Shown here one piece after another: positions 55,303-63,523 of a DNA stretch of 64,000 bases; positions within the stretch are counted from its first letter, which is position 1; the number at the start of each line of letters is the position of its first letter. The position numbers and the translations under genes are program-made. Below the pieces are notes generated by a model. That model was not told where the DNA came from. It saw only the letters and a program-made list of their open reading frames with translations, and did not search any database. Source of the stretch: Haematobacter genomosp. 1 (GTDB lineage Bacteria > Pseudomonadota > Alphaproteobacteria > Rhodobacterales > Rhodobacteraceae); contig NZ_NIPW01000004.1 of assembly GCF_002196855.1 (NCBI RefSeq), positions 186,001-250,000 on the forward strand. The letters run 5' to 3'.

Positions 55303-56176
55303 AGTGAACCCTCCGTTCGATGTAGCGGAACTGGAAGGCGGTCAGCGCGATGACGATCACCATGAGGATCACCGATTGCGCAGCCGAAGAGCCGAGCTGA
55401 AGGTTGACGAAGCCGTCGTTGTAAACCTTGTAAACCAGCGTCTCCGTCGCCTTGCCTGGCCCGCCGCCCGTTACGGCATGGATGATGCCGAAGGTATCGA
55501 ACAGCGCATAGACCGTGTTGACCACCAGCAGGAAGAAGGTCGTGGGCGCCAGAAGCGGAAAGACGATCGTCCAGAACCGCCGTATGGGACGCGCGCCGTC
55601 GATGGCTGCGGCCTCCAGCAGCGAGCGGGGAATCGCCTGGAGCCCCGCCACGAAGAACAGGAAATTGTAGCTGACCTGCTTCCAGCTCGCCGCCGCGACG
55701 ACAAGCGTCATCGCCTGTCCGCCGTTCAGCAGCGGATCCCAGTGCAGGCCCATCTGCCGGAGCGGCCAGGCGAGCGTGCCGAAGGAGGGGTTGAACATGA
55801 AAAGCCACAGCATCCCGGCAATTGCCGGGGCGACCGCATAGGGCCAGATCATCATGGTTCGATAGAAGCCCCGGCCCCGCACGACCTTCTCCGCCTGCAC
55901 GGCAAGGAGCAGCGCGATGCCCATCGACAGGAATGCCGTTGCCACGGAAAATACCGCGGTCACCTTCAGGCTGTTCAGGTAGGCGGGATCGGACAGCACC
56001 CTGCGGAAGTTCGCAAAGCCCACGAAGGTGGTTTTCAGCCCGAAGGGATCCTCGCGCAGCATGGACTGCCAGAGCGCCTGTCCGGCCGGCCAGTAGAAGA
56101 AGATCGCGGTTATGACGAGTTGCGGAAGGACCAGCAAGAGGGGCAGCAGCCGGTGGGGAAAGACGACCCTGTTCAT
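55295..56176 (-). CDS. ugpA: sn-Glycerol-3-phosphate ABC transporter, permease UgpA
   Basis: A 293-residue permease of the MalF type with six helices and the EAA motif [17 protein letters not shown] near residue 195. The start ATG 56176 has GGAG about 8 bp upstream. It is second in ugpB-A-E-C and lies 55 bp after ugpB. Confidence 0.93.
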   Translation of the reverse strand: MNRVVFPHRLLPLLLVLPQLVITAIFFYWPAGQALWQSMLREDPFGLKTTFVGFANFRRVLSDPAYLNSLKVTAVFSVATAFLSMGIALLLAVQAEKVVRGRGFYRTMMIWPYAVAPAIAGMLWLFMFNPSFGTLAWPLRQMGLHWDPLLNGGQAMTLVVAAASWKQVSYNFLFFVAGLQAIPRSLLEAAAIDGARPIRRFWTIVFPLLAPTTFFLLVVNTVYALFDTFGIIHAVTGGGPGKATETLVYKVYNDGFVNLQLGSSAAQSVILMVIVIALTAFQFRYIERRVHYG

Positions 56177-56231
56177 TCAGGACTCCGGTAAGGTCCGCCC
56201 GCCGCCGGACGGACCCGCTTCATTTACGCGC

Positions 56232-57530
56232 TCAGTTGCCCAGCGCCTGACGGATCGCGGCATTGCCCCGCTCGACGGCATTATCGAGCGCCTGTTGCGC
56301 CGTCTGCTGACCGGCGAGCATCTTCTCGAACTCCTCGTTCTCGATGTCGCGGACCTGCGGCAGGTTGACCAGACGAACGCCCTTGGAATTCTCCGTCGGA
56401 GCCTTGCCCATCATCTGCAGGATCGGCGTCTCCCGGCCGGGATTCTTGTCATAGAAGCCGCTGGCCTTCGTCGCCTCATAGGCTTTCAGCGTCACCGGCA
56501 GGTAGCCCGAAGTCTGATGCAGGTATTCCTGCACCTCCGTCTGCGACAGGTACTGGAAGAAGGCCGCGACGCCCTTGTAGATTTCATCAGACTTGCCGCC
56601 CATCACCCACAGGCTCGCCCCGCCGGGTGTCGTGTTCTGCGGTGCTCCGGGCGCATCGCTGTCATAGGGCAGCTGACCGATGCCGTAGTTCATGCCCGAT
56701 TTGACGATATCTCCGAGCCCGCCCGAAGATTCGGTCAGGATCCCGCATTCGCCGGACAGGAAGATCTGCTTGGCCTCCGATGTCCGCCCACCGTAGCGGA
56801 ACGCCCCTTCCTTGGCGAGATCGGCGATCGCCTGGAAGTGGTTCACGTAGATCGGCGCGTTGATCTTGAGTTCCACGTCCGAACCGGCAAGCCCGTTTTC
56901 ATTGGTGCCGAAGGAGACGTTGTTCCAGGCCGCAAAATTCTCGGTATGAATCCAGGTGAGCCAAGTGGAGGTATAACCACAGGGCGCGGCCCCGGAAGCC
57001 TTGATCTTGCGCGCAGCGTCCCAGACTTCGTTCCATGTCTTCGGCGGCGCGTTCGGATCCAGCCCGGCTTTCTCGAACACGTCCTTGTTGTAGTAGAGGA
57101 TGGGCGAGGAGGAGTTGTAGGGGAAGGACAGCATCGTCCCGTCGGGCTTGGAATAATAGGCCACGATCCCCGGCAGGTATTGCGATTTGTCGAATGCCGC
57201 GCCCGCATCCGTCAGAACATCCGCCACCGGCTTGATCGCGCCTTCTGCGGCCATCATGACGCCCGTTCCGACGTCGAACACCTGAATGATGTCAGGGGAC
57301 TGACCAGCCCGGAAGGCGGCAATGCCGGCGTTCAGCGTCTCGGGATAGGTGCCCTTGAATACCGGCTGGAGTTCGTAATCGGACTGTGAGGCATTGAAAT
57401 CGCTGGCGATCTTGTTGACCACTTCCGAGTTCGCGCCCGTCATCGCATGCCACCAGCTGATCTGGGTCTTGGCCTCGACGCTCAACGGGACGAGGGCGAT
57501 CGTCGCTGCGAGAATTGCCTTCAGTGTCAT
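56232..57530 (-). CDS. ugpB: sn-Glycerol-3-phosphate-binding periplasmic protein
   Basis: A 432-residue solute-binding protein with a Sec signal (cleavage after about residue 20). The UgpB N-terminus ISWWHAMTG, the VFKGTYPETL segment, and VGTGVMMAAEGAI are family marks of glycerol-3-phosphate/glycerophosphodiester binding. ATG 57530 has AGGAGG upstream. A candidate promoter 340 bases upstream implies a long leader with a nested hairpin. Substrate identity is by family; other phosphoglycerol or sugar ligands are possible because the neighbouring regulator is RpiR type. Confidence 0.92.
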   Translation of the reverse strand: MTLKAILAATIALVPLSVEAKTQISWWHAMTGANSEVVNKIASDFNASQSDYELQPVFKGTYPETLNAGIAAFRAGQSPDIIQVFDVGTGVMMAAEGAIKPVADVLTDAGAAFDKSQYLPGIVAYYSKPDGTMLSFPYNSSSPILYYNKDVFEKAGLDPNAPPKTWNEVWDAARKIKASGAAPCGYTSTWLTWIHTENFAAWNNVSFGTNENGLAGSDVELKINAPIYVNHFQAIADLAKEGAFRYGGRTSEAKQIFLSGECGILTESSGGLGDIVKSGMNYGIGQLPYDSDAPGAPQNTTPGGASLWVMGGKSDEIYKGVAAFFQYLSQTEVQEYLHQTSGYLPVTLKAYEATKASGFYDKNPGRETPILQMMGKAPTENSKGVRLVNLPQVRDIENEEFEKMLAGQQTAQQALDNAVERGNAAIRQALGN

Positions 57531-57720
57531 TCGGAGGACCTCCTGGGATTCGGTACACGCGGGCTTACGGAAAAGACATGGCAGGTTTGTGAAAACCCGT
57601 CCGGCAAGCGGCATCTGTCAGGAGGGGATGGTTCGATGACACCAGAAAGCGCCACGGCTCTGCTATGCCGGGCGTGTCCATCAGTCATCTGCGCGAGGGG
57701 GACACCCGCAAGGGAGTGAA

Positions 57721-57769
57721 CCCCGGCACCGGAGGGGGCCATTGGCCCACACCTCAAACGGTGCCGGGG
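57721..57769. promoter_or_regulatory. Nested inverted repeat in the ugpB leader
   Basis: Outer perfect 10-bp arms CCCCGGCACC (57721-57730) and GGTGCCGGGG (57760-57769) enclose a second stem GGGCC-ATT-GGCCC (57736-57748). It would form a two-tier RNA structure in the leader of ugpB or the region upstream of rpiR. No T run follows on either strand. The rest of 57531-58051 holds no convincing gene. Confidence 0.5.
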
Positions 57770-57852
57770 AAGCAGACCGGCCACGGCGACCTCCCCAACC
57801 GCGCGTAGCCGGCGAACAACGCCCCGAACCATCCCTCCCCTGGCTGGTGCGT

Positions 57853-57866
57853 GGAACGTTTGTTCT
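57853..57866. promoter_or_regulatory. Degenerate GGAA-N6-TTC operator at ugpB start point
   Basis: GGAA-CGTTTG-TTCT, one mismatch from the GGAA-N6-TTCC palindrome near rpiR. It overlaps the transcription start predicted from the ugpB promoter, a position suited to repression. Confidence 0.4.
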
Positions 57867-57872
57867 GCAGTA

Positions 57873-57901
57873 AACATGACAATTCGTTCCAAACCTGTCA
57901 A
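57873..57901 (-). promoter_or_regulatory. Candidate promoter of the ugp operon
   Basis: On the minus strand, TTGACA (57901-57896) and CATGTT (57878-57873) with 17 bp between. It predicts a start near 57866 and a leader of about 335 bases before ugpB. Confidence 0.45.
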
Positions 57902-58001
57902 TAGAGAAAGCGGCGGAGCGTATATATGCCCGATATTTGTGCATATATGGACTACAATGCATTAAAAATCGGGAAATCGGCGCTGGTGAGGCACCCTGAA
58001 A

Positions 58002-58017
58002 TGGAATATATATTCCA
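58002..58017. promoter_or_regulatory. Perfect 16-bp palindrome upstream of rpiR-type gene
   Basis: TGGAATAT / ATATTCCA with no spacer, 34 bp before the regulator's ATG. It contains GGAA-N6-TTCC, the consensus reported for the RpiR-family IolR of Sinorhizobium meliloti, so it is a good candidate operator for the adjacent RpiR protein. Confidence 0.7.
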
Positions 58018-58051
58018 AAATCCATCCTGATACCGCTCACATTTAAAGTTC

Positions 58052-58867
58052 ATGCCCAAGAAGACAGATACCCAGCCCGCCTCAGCCTTTGCTCCCCCCG
58101 GCGATATCGACACGCTCCGGGAACATCTCCGCGCGAGAGAATCACGCCTGCCCCGTCGTCTCGGAGAGGTGGCAGCCTTTGCCCTTACAAAGCCGGAGGA
58201 AATGGCGCTGGGCACGACGGCAGAGATCGCGCGGGCGGCGGGGGTGCAGCCCTCCACTCTGGTGCGATTTGCCCAGACACTTGGTTATGAGGGGTTCAGC
58301 GACATGCAGGCCGTCTTCCGCCGCCCCTATCTGCAGAAGCCGCAGGCACCCGTCGCCACGGGTACGCTGGGCGGTTTCCTCGATGCGGCCGCCCGCTCCG
58401 TAGAATCGGCCCGCCAGTCCATCACCGAGGAGCGGTTCGAGACGGCGGTGGACCTGCTGGCCCGGGCGGAGACCATCTTTCTGATCGCCCGCCGCCGCGC
58501 CTTCCCCATCGCCAGCAGCATGGCCTACACCTTCGGCCGGATGAAAATCCGCTCGCAGCTCATTGGGACCGCACAGGGGATCGAGGATGAGATGCTGGAC
58601 CTTGCCCGGCCCGGAGACGCGGCGCTGGTGGTGAGCTTCTGGCCCTATTCGCGCGATGCGGTGCACCAGACACGCAGCCTCCGGGAACGCGGTCTGCCCA
58701 TCATTGCGCTGACGGACGGGCCAGACAGCCCCGTTGCCGCGCTCGCCCGTGTATCCCTCATGCTGACGGAAGCGGAGCATGAGGGGTTGCGGCTGCTCTC
58801 AGGCAGCATAGCCGTCGCAACGGCGATAACGGCGGCGGTGGCCGAACGGCGGGGGATCAGCGAGTGA
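58052..58867 (+). CDS. MurR/RpiR family transcriptional regulator
   Basis: A 271-residue regulator with an N-terminal RpiR helix-turn-helix (about residues 30-105; TTAEIARAAGVQPSTLVRFAQTLGYEGF) and a C-terminal SIS domain (about 125-255; IFLIARRRAFPIASSMAY, ALVVSFWPYSRDAV) that binds a phosphosugar. It is divergent from ugpBAEC across a 520-bp region with palindromes, so it probably controls the transporter, itself or both in response to a phosphorylated compound. The ribosome site before ATG 58052 is weak. Confidence 0.92.
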   Translation: MPKKTDTQPASAFAPPGDIDTLREHLRARESRLPRRLGEVAAFALTKPEEMALGTTAEIARAAGVQPSTLVRFAQTLGYEGFSDMQAVFRRPYLQKPQAPVATGTLGGFLDAAARSVESARQSITEERFETAVDLLARAETIFLIARRRAFPIASSMAYTFGRMKIRSQLIGTAQGIEDEMLDLARPGDAALVVSFWPYSRDAVHQTRSLRERGLPIIALTDGPDSPVAALARVSLMLTEAEHEGLRLLSGSIAVATAITAAVAERRGISE

Positions 58868-59028
58868 GGTTTGCCTCTCCCTGACCGGAGCCGCGCTCCC
58901 AGGCATGGCCACCTCCCGCAGAGCAGGACGCGGGTTTCGCCTGCAGCCACGGTCGAAGGCCGGCCAACCAGCACTGTCGGAACCCCTGCCCGCCGATCCG
59001 CTCTGCCGAAGCAGGACAACCCGTCTTG

Positions 59029-59553
59029 TCAGACCGGCGACAGGCCCGCGCGAAAGCGGCGCATGTTTGCCTGATAGCTTTCCGCGCTCCTGTCCAGCCG
59101 GGCGCGGGCTTCCTCGTCCAACGGGCGGATGATGCGCCCAGGAGCCCCCATCACAAGACTGCCGTCCGGGATCTCCTTGCCCTCCGGGATGAGAGCACCT
59201 GCGCCGATAAGACAGTGCCGCCCGATGCGCGCCCCGTTCAGGATTGTCGCGCCCATGCCGATGAGGGTGGAATCGCCAATGGTGCAGCCATGCAGCATGG
59301 CCTTGTGACCGATGGTGCAGTTTCGCCCGATGCTCAGTGGAAAGCCGATGTCGGTATGGCAAACCACGTTCTCCTGCACATTGGAGCCTTCGCCCACCGT
59401 GATGCGCTCGTTGTCGCCCCGCAGGACAGCACCGAACCAGACGGAGCCCCCGTCCTCGATCAGCACATCGCCGATGAGCACCGCTGTCGGCGCGATCCAG
59501 TAGTCTCCGCTTGGCGGCACCTGTGGTGCCACGCCATCCAGCGCATAGATCAT
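59029..59553 (-). CDS. Gamma-class carbonic anhydrase family protein
   Basis: A 174-residue left-handed beta-helix protein of the YrdA/PaaY type. The three zinc-binding His lie in CHTDIG, IGHKAML and LHGCTIG, around residues 66-90. The hexapeptide repeats cover residues 20-140, and a C-terminal helix closes the trimer. Carbonic anhydrase activity varies in this group, so CO2 hydration is not certain. ATG 59553 has GGGAGAGGG upstream. It lies 14 bp downstream of gmk and may be co-transcribed. Confidence 0.92.
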   Translation of the reverse strand: MIYALDGVAPQVPPSGDYWIAPTAVLIGDVLIEDGGSVWFGAVLRGDNERITVGEGSNVQENVVCHTDIGFPLSIGRNCTIGHKAMLHGCTIGDSTLIGMGATILNGARIGRHCLIGAGALIPEGKEIPDGSLVMGAPGRIIRPLDEEARARLDRSAESYQANMRRFRAGLSPV

Positions 59554-59567
59554 GTCCCTCTCCCTTT

Positions 59568-60269
59568 TCAGCCCTTGTTGCGGTGGGTGAATTCCTCATT
59601 CAGACCGCGCACGAATCCCACCAGACCCCTCCGCCGCTTCCGTTCCAGCCGCTCCGCCGTGACGATGGCGCGCAGTTCCTCCTCAGCCGCGTCGATGTCA
59701 CGGTTGATGAGCACATAGTCATATTCCGACCAGCGGCTGATCTCATCCAGACTGCGTGCCATGCGCCCGGAGATGACCTCGTCAGGATCCTGACCGCGCC
59801 CGCGGAGCCGCTGCTCAAGCTCCTTGATGGACGGCGGAAGGATGAAGACGGAGACGACATCCTCCCCCAACCCGGAGTTGCGAATCTGCTGTCCTCCCTG
59901 CCAGTCAACGTCGAACAGCATGTCCCTGCCCTGCGAAAGCGCGGCCTCCACCGGCCCTCGGGGGGAACCATAGAGGTTCCCGAAGACTTCCGCATGCTCA
60001 AGCATCTCGCCCGCGGCCACCATCGCTTCGAATTCATCCCGCGTGCGGAAGAAGTATTCCCGCCCCTCGACCTCTCCCGGTCGCGGGGGGCGCGTAGTTG
60101 CGGAGACGGAAAATCCGATGGTCGGATCCCAGGTTGTCAATCGCTTCGACAGGGTCGATTTGCCCGCGCCGGAGGGCGAGGACAGGATGAGCAGGATGCC
60201 GCGACGCGCGATGCTGCGCCCTCCCGGATCATCGGAGAGCAGAACTTGCGTCGGTATCTCAGGCGGCAT
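59568..60269 (-). CDS. gmk: Guanylate kinase
   Basis: Phosphorylates GMP to GDP with ATP. The P-loop is [10 protein letters not shown] near residue 30, followed by the GMP-binding [16 protein letters not shown] and the lid region [15 protein letters not shown]. The 233 residues include an N-terminal extension of about 20 residues relative to E. coli; the ATG 60269 start has AAAAGG before it, but a shorter form is possible. It is divergent from the PAS-domain gene. Confidence 0.95.
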   Translation of the reverse strand: MPPEIPTQVLLSDDPGGRSIARRGILLILSSPSGAGKSTLSKRLTTWDPTIGFSVSATTRPPRPGEVEGREYFFRTRDEFEAMVAAGEMLEHAEVFGNLYGSPRGPVEAALSQGRDMLFDVDWQGGQQIRNSGLGEDVVSVFILPPSIKELEQRLRGRGQDPDEVISGRMARSLDEISRWSEYDYVLINRDIDAAEEELRAIVTAERLERKRRRGLVGFVRGLNEEFTHRNKG

Positions 60270-60399
60270 GGGTTAACCTTTTGTTCACTTTTCGCTGCCG
60301 CCCTGCGGCAAACAGCGGTATTAAAGTTTCGGTAAGGACGCTGACTGCGCTTGGCAACAACCAACCCGTCAACGCGCCGTGGTTTGGAGTACGAGTGTC

Positions 60400-60999
60400 A
60401 TGAGTAACATCCGCATGGACGGGGTCGAGAGCGATCCCGTCCATCTTATCCGCATGGCTTGGGAAAAGGCTTGCCGGGAACTTCCTGTTCATGGATTGCC
60501 GCCCCGGTCCGCCCTTGCGGGGACGGCCATTGCCGGCGCGCTCCACGCCTGTTTCCTGCTGACCCGCGATGCCGCCTGGGGCTGGCGTTTCCGCTACGCG
60601 GGAAGGAGCCTGTCCGCCCTCACCGGAGAGGAGCCCGAACGCCTCCCTTTCGGCGCGATCTTTGAACCGGGCACACGCGGGCGTATCGCCGCCTGCCTCG
60701 AAGCCGTGACGAGCGACCGGGCACGCGCCGAACTCTCCCTCACCGAAGGCGGGTGCGAGCGGCGCATGGTGCTCCTCCCGCTTGCCCCGGACGCCGCCGG
60801 TCGCCCGCTCATCCTCGGCGCAATTCAGAGCGTCGCCGGGAACCGGAGGCCTGCGGCGAATGGCACTCCGCTCCTGAGCCTCGGCACCATGCGCCTTGTC
60901 CCGGCGGAGGAAAGCAAGGTCATACGCGTGACATTCGGGCGACCGATTCCCTGCGCACGCCCTGATGGGGCGGACGGCCTTTACACCCGCCGCTCGTGA
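60400..60999 (+). CDS. PAS-domain protein (PAS_5-like)
   Basis: A 199-residue cytoplasmic protein with no signal or membrane segment. Residues 15-160 resemble the alphaproteobacterial PAS_5 family (PRSALAGTAIAGALHACFLL, RYAGRSLSALTGEEPERLPF). Such proteins lack an output domain and their ligands and partners are unknown. ATG 60400 follows a GGAG site. It is upstream of sodB, which probably has its own promoter. Confidence 0.78.
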   Translation: MSNIRMDGVESDPVHLIRMAWEKACRELPVHGLPPRSALAGTAIAGALHACFLLTRDAAWGWRFRYAGRSLSALTGEEPERLPFGAIFEPGTRGRIAACLEAVTSDRARAELSLTEGGCERRMVLLPLAPDAAGRPLILGAIQSVAGNRRPAANGTPLLSLGTMRLVPAEESKVIRVTFGRPIPCARPDGADGLYTRRS

Positions 61000-61038
61000 G
61001 GCCATGCGGAACCCGGGCGGGAGGAAAGCTGTTCTTCC

Positions 61039-61067
61039 TTGACCTTGCCGGCGGCACGCGCCTTATT
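61039..61067 (+). promoter_or_regulatory. Candidate promoter of sodB
   Basis: TTGACC at 61039-61044 and CTTATT at 61062-61067 with a 17-bp spacer; the expected start is about 30 bases before the sodB ATG. Confidence 0.45.
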
Positions 61068-61104
61068 CCTGCTGCCGATCACCAAAGCGCGAGAGGAGTC
61101 TTCG

Positions 61105-61707
61105 ATGGCTTTCACACTTCCCGATCTTCCCTATGCCCATGATGCGCTCGCATCCCTCGGCATGTCCAAGGAGACGCTCGAGTTCCACCACGACATCCAC
61201 CACAAGGCCTATGTCGATAACGGCAACAAGCTGATTGCGGGGACCGAGTGGGAGTCCAAACCGCTCGAAGACATCGTGAAGGGCACCTATCAGGCCGGTG
61301 CCGTCGCGCAGTCGGGGATCTTCAACAATGCCTCGCAGCACTGGAACCACATCCTGTTCTGGGAAGTCATGGGTCCGGGCGAGGACAAGAAGATTCCGGG
61401 CGAGCTTGAAAAGGCGCTGACGGAAGCCTTCGGCTCCGTCGCCAAGTTCAAGGAAGAATTCGCCGCCGCGGGGGCCGGACAGTTCGGTTCCGGCTGGTCC
61501 TGGCTGGTCAAGGATGCCGATGGCGGCCTGAAGATCACCAAGACCGAGAACGGGGTGAACCCGCTCTGCTTCGGCCAGACGGCTCTGCTGGGCTGCGACG
61601 TGTGGGAACATTCCTACTACATCGACTTCCGCAACAAGCGGCCTGCCTACCTCACCAACTTCCTCGACAAGCTGGTGAACTGGGAAAACGTGGCCTCCCG
61701 TCTCTGA
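61105..61707 (+). CDS. sodB: Superoxide dismutase [Fe]
   Basis: Disproportionates superoxide in the cytoplasm. The 200 residues carry metal ligands His28, His82, Asp165 and His169 (LEFHHD, QHWNHI, DVWEHSYY). Gln78 in the ASQHWNH segment corresponds to the FeSOD-type Gln69 of E. coli, and the MnSOD-type distal Gln is absent, so iron or cambialistic use is favoured. ATG 61105 follows GAGAGGAG. A strong terminator lies 69 bp downstream. Confidence 0.96.
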   Translation: MAFTLPDLPYAHDALASLGMSKETLEFHHDIHHKAYVDNGNKLIAGTEWESKPLEDIVKGTYQAGAVAQSGIFNNASQHWNHILFWEVMGPGEDKKIPGELEKALTEAFGSVAKFKEEFAAAGAGQFGSGWSWLVKDADGGLKITKTENGVNPLCFGQTALLGCDVWEHSYYIDFRNKRPAYLTNFLDKLVNWENVASRL

Positions 61708-61775
61708 GGTCAGCATCGACCCCGACTTTCAGCCGGTAGCGTTGGAACGTATCGGGACGTCGGACAAGCAACCCG

Positions 61776-61805
61776 GCCCCCGCGCTCCAAGGCGCGGGGG
61801 CTTTC
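61776..61805 (+). terminator. Intrinsic terminator after sodB
   Basis: Perfect 10-bp stem GCCCCCGCGC / GCGCGGGGGC with a six-base loop and TTTCC after it, in the sodB-rarD gap. It insulates rarD from sodB transcription. Confidence 0.85.
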
Positions 61806-61825
61806 CACTGTGAGGAACCGGAGCC

Positions 61826-62746
61826 ATGCCGGACAGTCAGCGCGGCCTTATCGCCGTCATTTCCAGCAGCGTGATCTGGGGGGTGCTCGGGCTTTACTAC
61901 AAGCTGCTGTCCCATGTCCCGGCGCTGGAGATCCTCTCTCACCGGACGCTCTGGTCGGTCGTGTTCTTCGGCGCCATCCTTGCGGTGCAGGGTCGGCTCC
62001 CCGCCCTTCGGCGCGCGATGACCTCGCGGGAAGGTGGGCTCATCCTTTTCGGCGCGCTGATGATGGGCGTGAACTGGTTCGTCTATATCCTGTCGATCCA
62101 GATCGGCCACGCGCTCGAATCGAGCCTTGGCTACTACATCTTTCCGATGGTCGCGGTCCTGATCGGGCTGGTGGTGTTCCATGAACGCCTATCATGGCTT
62201 CAATGGATCGCCGTCGCACTGGCGGCGACGGGGGTTCTGACGCTGACCATCGGCCTTGGGGTGGCGCCGTGGTTCTCGCTCGCCATCGCGGTGAGCTTCG
62301 GGCTTTACGGGCTCGCCAAGAAGAAGATCACCGCCGATGCCACGGTCTCCGTGACGGCGGAGGTGATGTTTCTGGCCCCGCTAGCGCTGGTCTGGCTGAT
62401 CCTGCCGCATACGGAGGTTCCGGGGGCGGAGCATTTCGGCTCGGATTGGCGCACGACGCTTCTGCTGATCGGGACAGGGCCGCTCACCGCGATTCCGCTG
62501 ATGCTGTTCACCTACGCCTCCCGGCGCATCCCGATGTCAACGCTGGGCGTCGTGCAGTATATCAACCCGACCATCCAGTTCTTCATCGCGACACTGGCGT
62601 TCGGGGAGCCGTTTACCCACGCGCACGCATTGGCCTTCCCGATGATCTGGCTGGCCGTGCTGATCTATATCGTCGCCCTCCGCCGTCAGGCGAGCGCGGC
62701 GCGCAAACTGGCGGCGAGCCTTGGCACATCTGGCACTACCGTGTAG
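61826..62746 (+). CDS. rarD: EamA-family transporter RarD
   Basis: A 306-residue permease of the drug/metabolite transporter superfamily with ten membrane helices in two EamA repeats. RarD-type marks are the SSSVIWGVLGLYYKLL start and the HRTLWSVVFF segment. Substrate unknown; E. coli RarD is named from chloramphenicol sensitivity. ATG 61826 follows GAGGAACCGGAG. Its last 61 bases overlap the 3' end of the convergent LOG gene. Confidence 0.93.
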   Translation: MPDSQRGLIAVISSSVIWGVLGLYYKLLSHVPALEILSHRTLWSVVFFGAILAVQGRLPALRRAMTSREGGLILFGALMMGVNWFVYILSIQIGHALESSLGYYIFPMVAVLIGLVVFHERLSWLQWIAVALAATGVLTLTIGLGVAPWFSLAIAVSFGLYGLAKKKITADATVSVTAEVMFLAPLALVWLILPHTEVPGAEHFGSDWRTTLLLIGTGPLTAIPLMLFTYASRRIPMSTLGVVQYINPTIQFFIATLAFGEPFTHAHALAFPMIWLAVLIYIVALRRQASAARKLAASLGTSGTTV

Positions 62747-63243
62747 AAGTCGCGGATTTCCGCGCCCGCAAAACCCTCGTCGATCAACTGGTCGATGAGC
62801 CGGGCCAGCGGATCCCAGAAACCCTCGACATTGAGGATGAAGATCGGCTTGTCGTGAAGCTTGAGGTAGCGCCATGTCAACACCTCAAAGAACTCGTCAA
62901 GCGTGCCGATACCGCCCGGCAGGACGACCACAGCATCCGAGTTCTGGTACATCACCGTCTTGCGTTCATGCATGTTCGACGTGACGATATAGGTGGACAG
63001 GTCGCGCTTGCCGACCTCCCACTTCACCAGATGCTCCGGGATCACGCCGAAGGTTTCCGCCCCCGCCATCTGCGCCGCGCGCGCCACTTCCCCCATCAGG
63101 CCAACGTCGCCCGCGCCATAGACGAGCCGCCAGTTCTGCTCGGCCAGCATGCGGCCCATCTCGGCCGCGGTCGTCGCATAAGGCGCGCGCGTTCCGGGAC
63201 GGGCGCCGCAGAAGACGCAGACGGATTTTTCGGGCCGGGCCAT
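62686..63243 (-). CDS. LOG family protein (nucleoside 5'-monophosphate phosphoribohydrolase-like)
   Basis: A 185-residue Rossmann-fold protein (TIGR00730 type) with the PGGIGTLDEFFE motif at about residues 108-119 and the nucleotide-binding LVYGAGDVGLMG near residue 40. Plant and bacterial LOG proteins release free cytokinin bases from nucleotide precursors; many bacterial members have AMP or GMP activity instead, so the substrate is open. ATG 63243 starts MARPEKSV. It is convergent with and overlaps rarD. Confidence 0.92.
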   Translation of the reverse strand: MARPEKSVCVFCGARPGTRAPYATTAAEMGRMLAEQNWRLVYGAGDVGLMGEVARAAQMAGAETFGVIPEHLVKWEVGKRDLSTYIVTSNMHERKTVMYQNSDAVVVLPGGIGTLDEFFEVLTWRYLKLHDKPIFILNVEGFWDPLARLIDQLIDEGFAGAEIRDFYTVVPDVPRLAASLRAALA

Positions 63244-63523
63244 GACATCGCTCCGTGAAGGTGGCTTTTCGCCGCTGTTCCTAGGGTGTCGCCTCGCGGC
63301 TCGCAAGGCCGGGGGCTTTGGCAGGTCATGCGCGCCAGGGTCCGCGCAGAGCCAGTTGGGTCGCCGGGGCGAGCCTCGGCCTCCGGCCCATGGGCGCGAA
63401 CCTTGGGGAAAGTGGCGCTATCCCAGAGGAGCAGGGGTGACCCCACGTGTGGCAGGCCCGGTGCCTCTGGCCTTCCGGCGCCCGGTCCGCTAGTGTCGCC
63501 ACCCTTCCAGACGGAAACCCCCC

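Noticed and set aside
60318-60340. CtrA-like site (TTAA-N7-GTAA) before the PAS gene
   Set aside because: The second half is GTAA rather than TTAA, so the consensus is not met.
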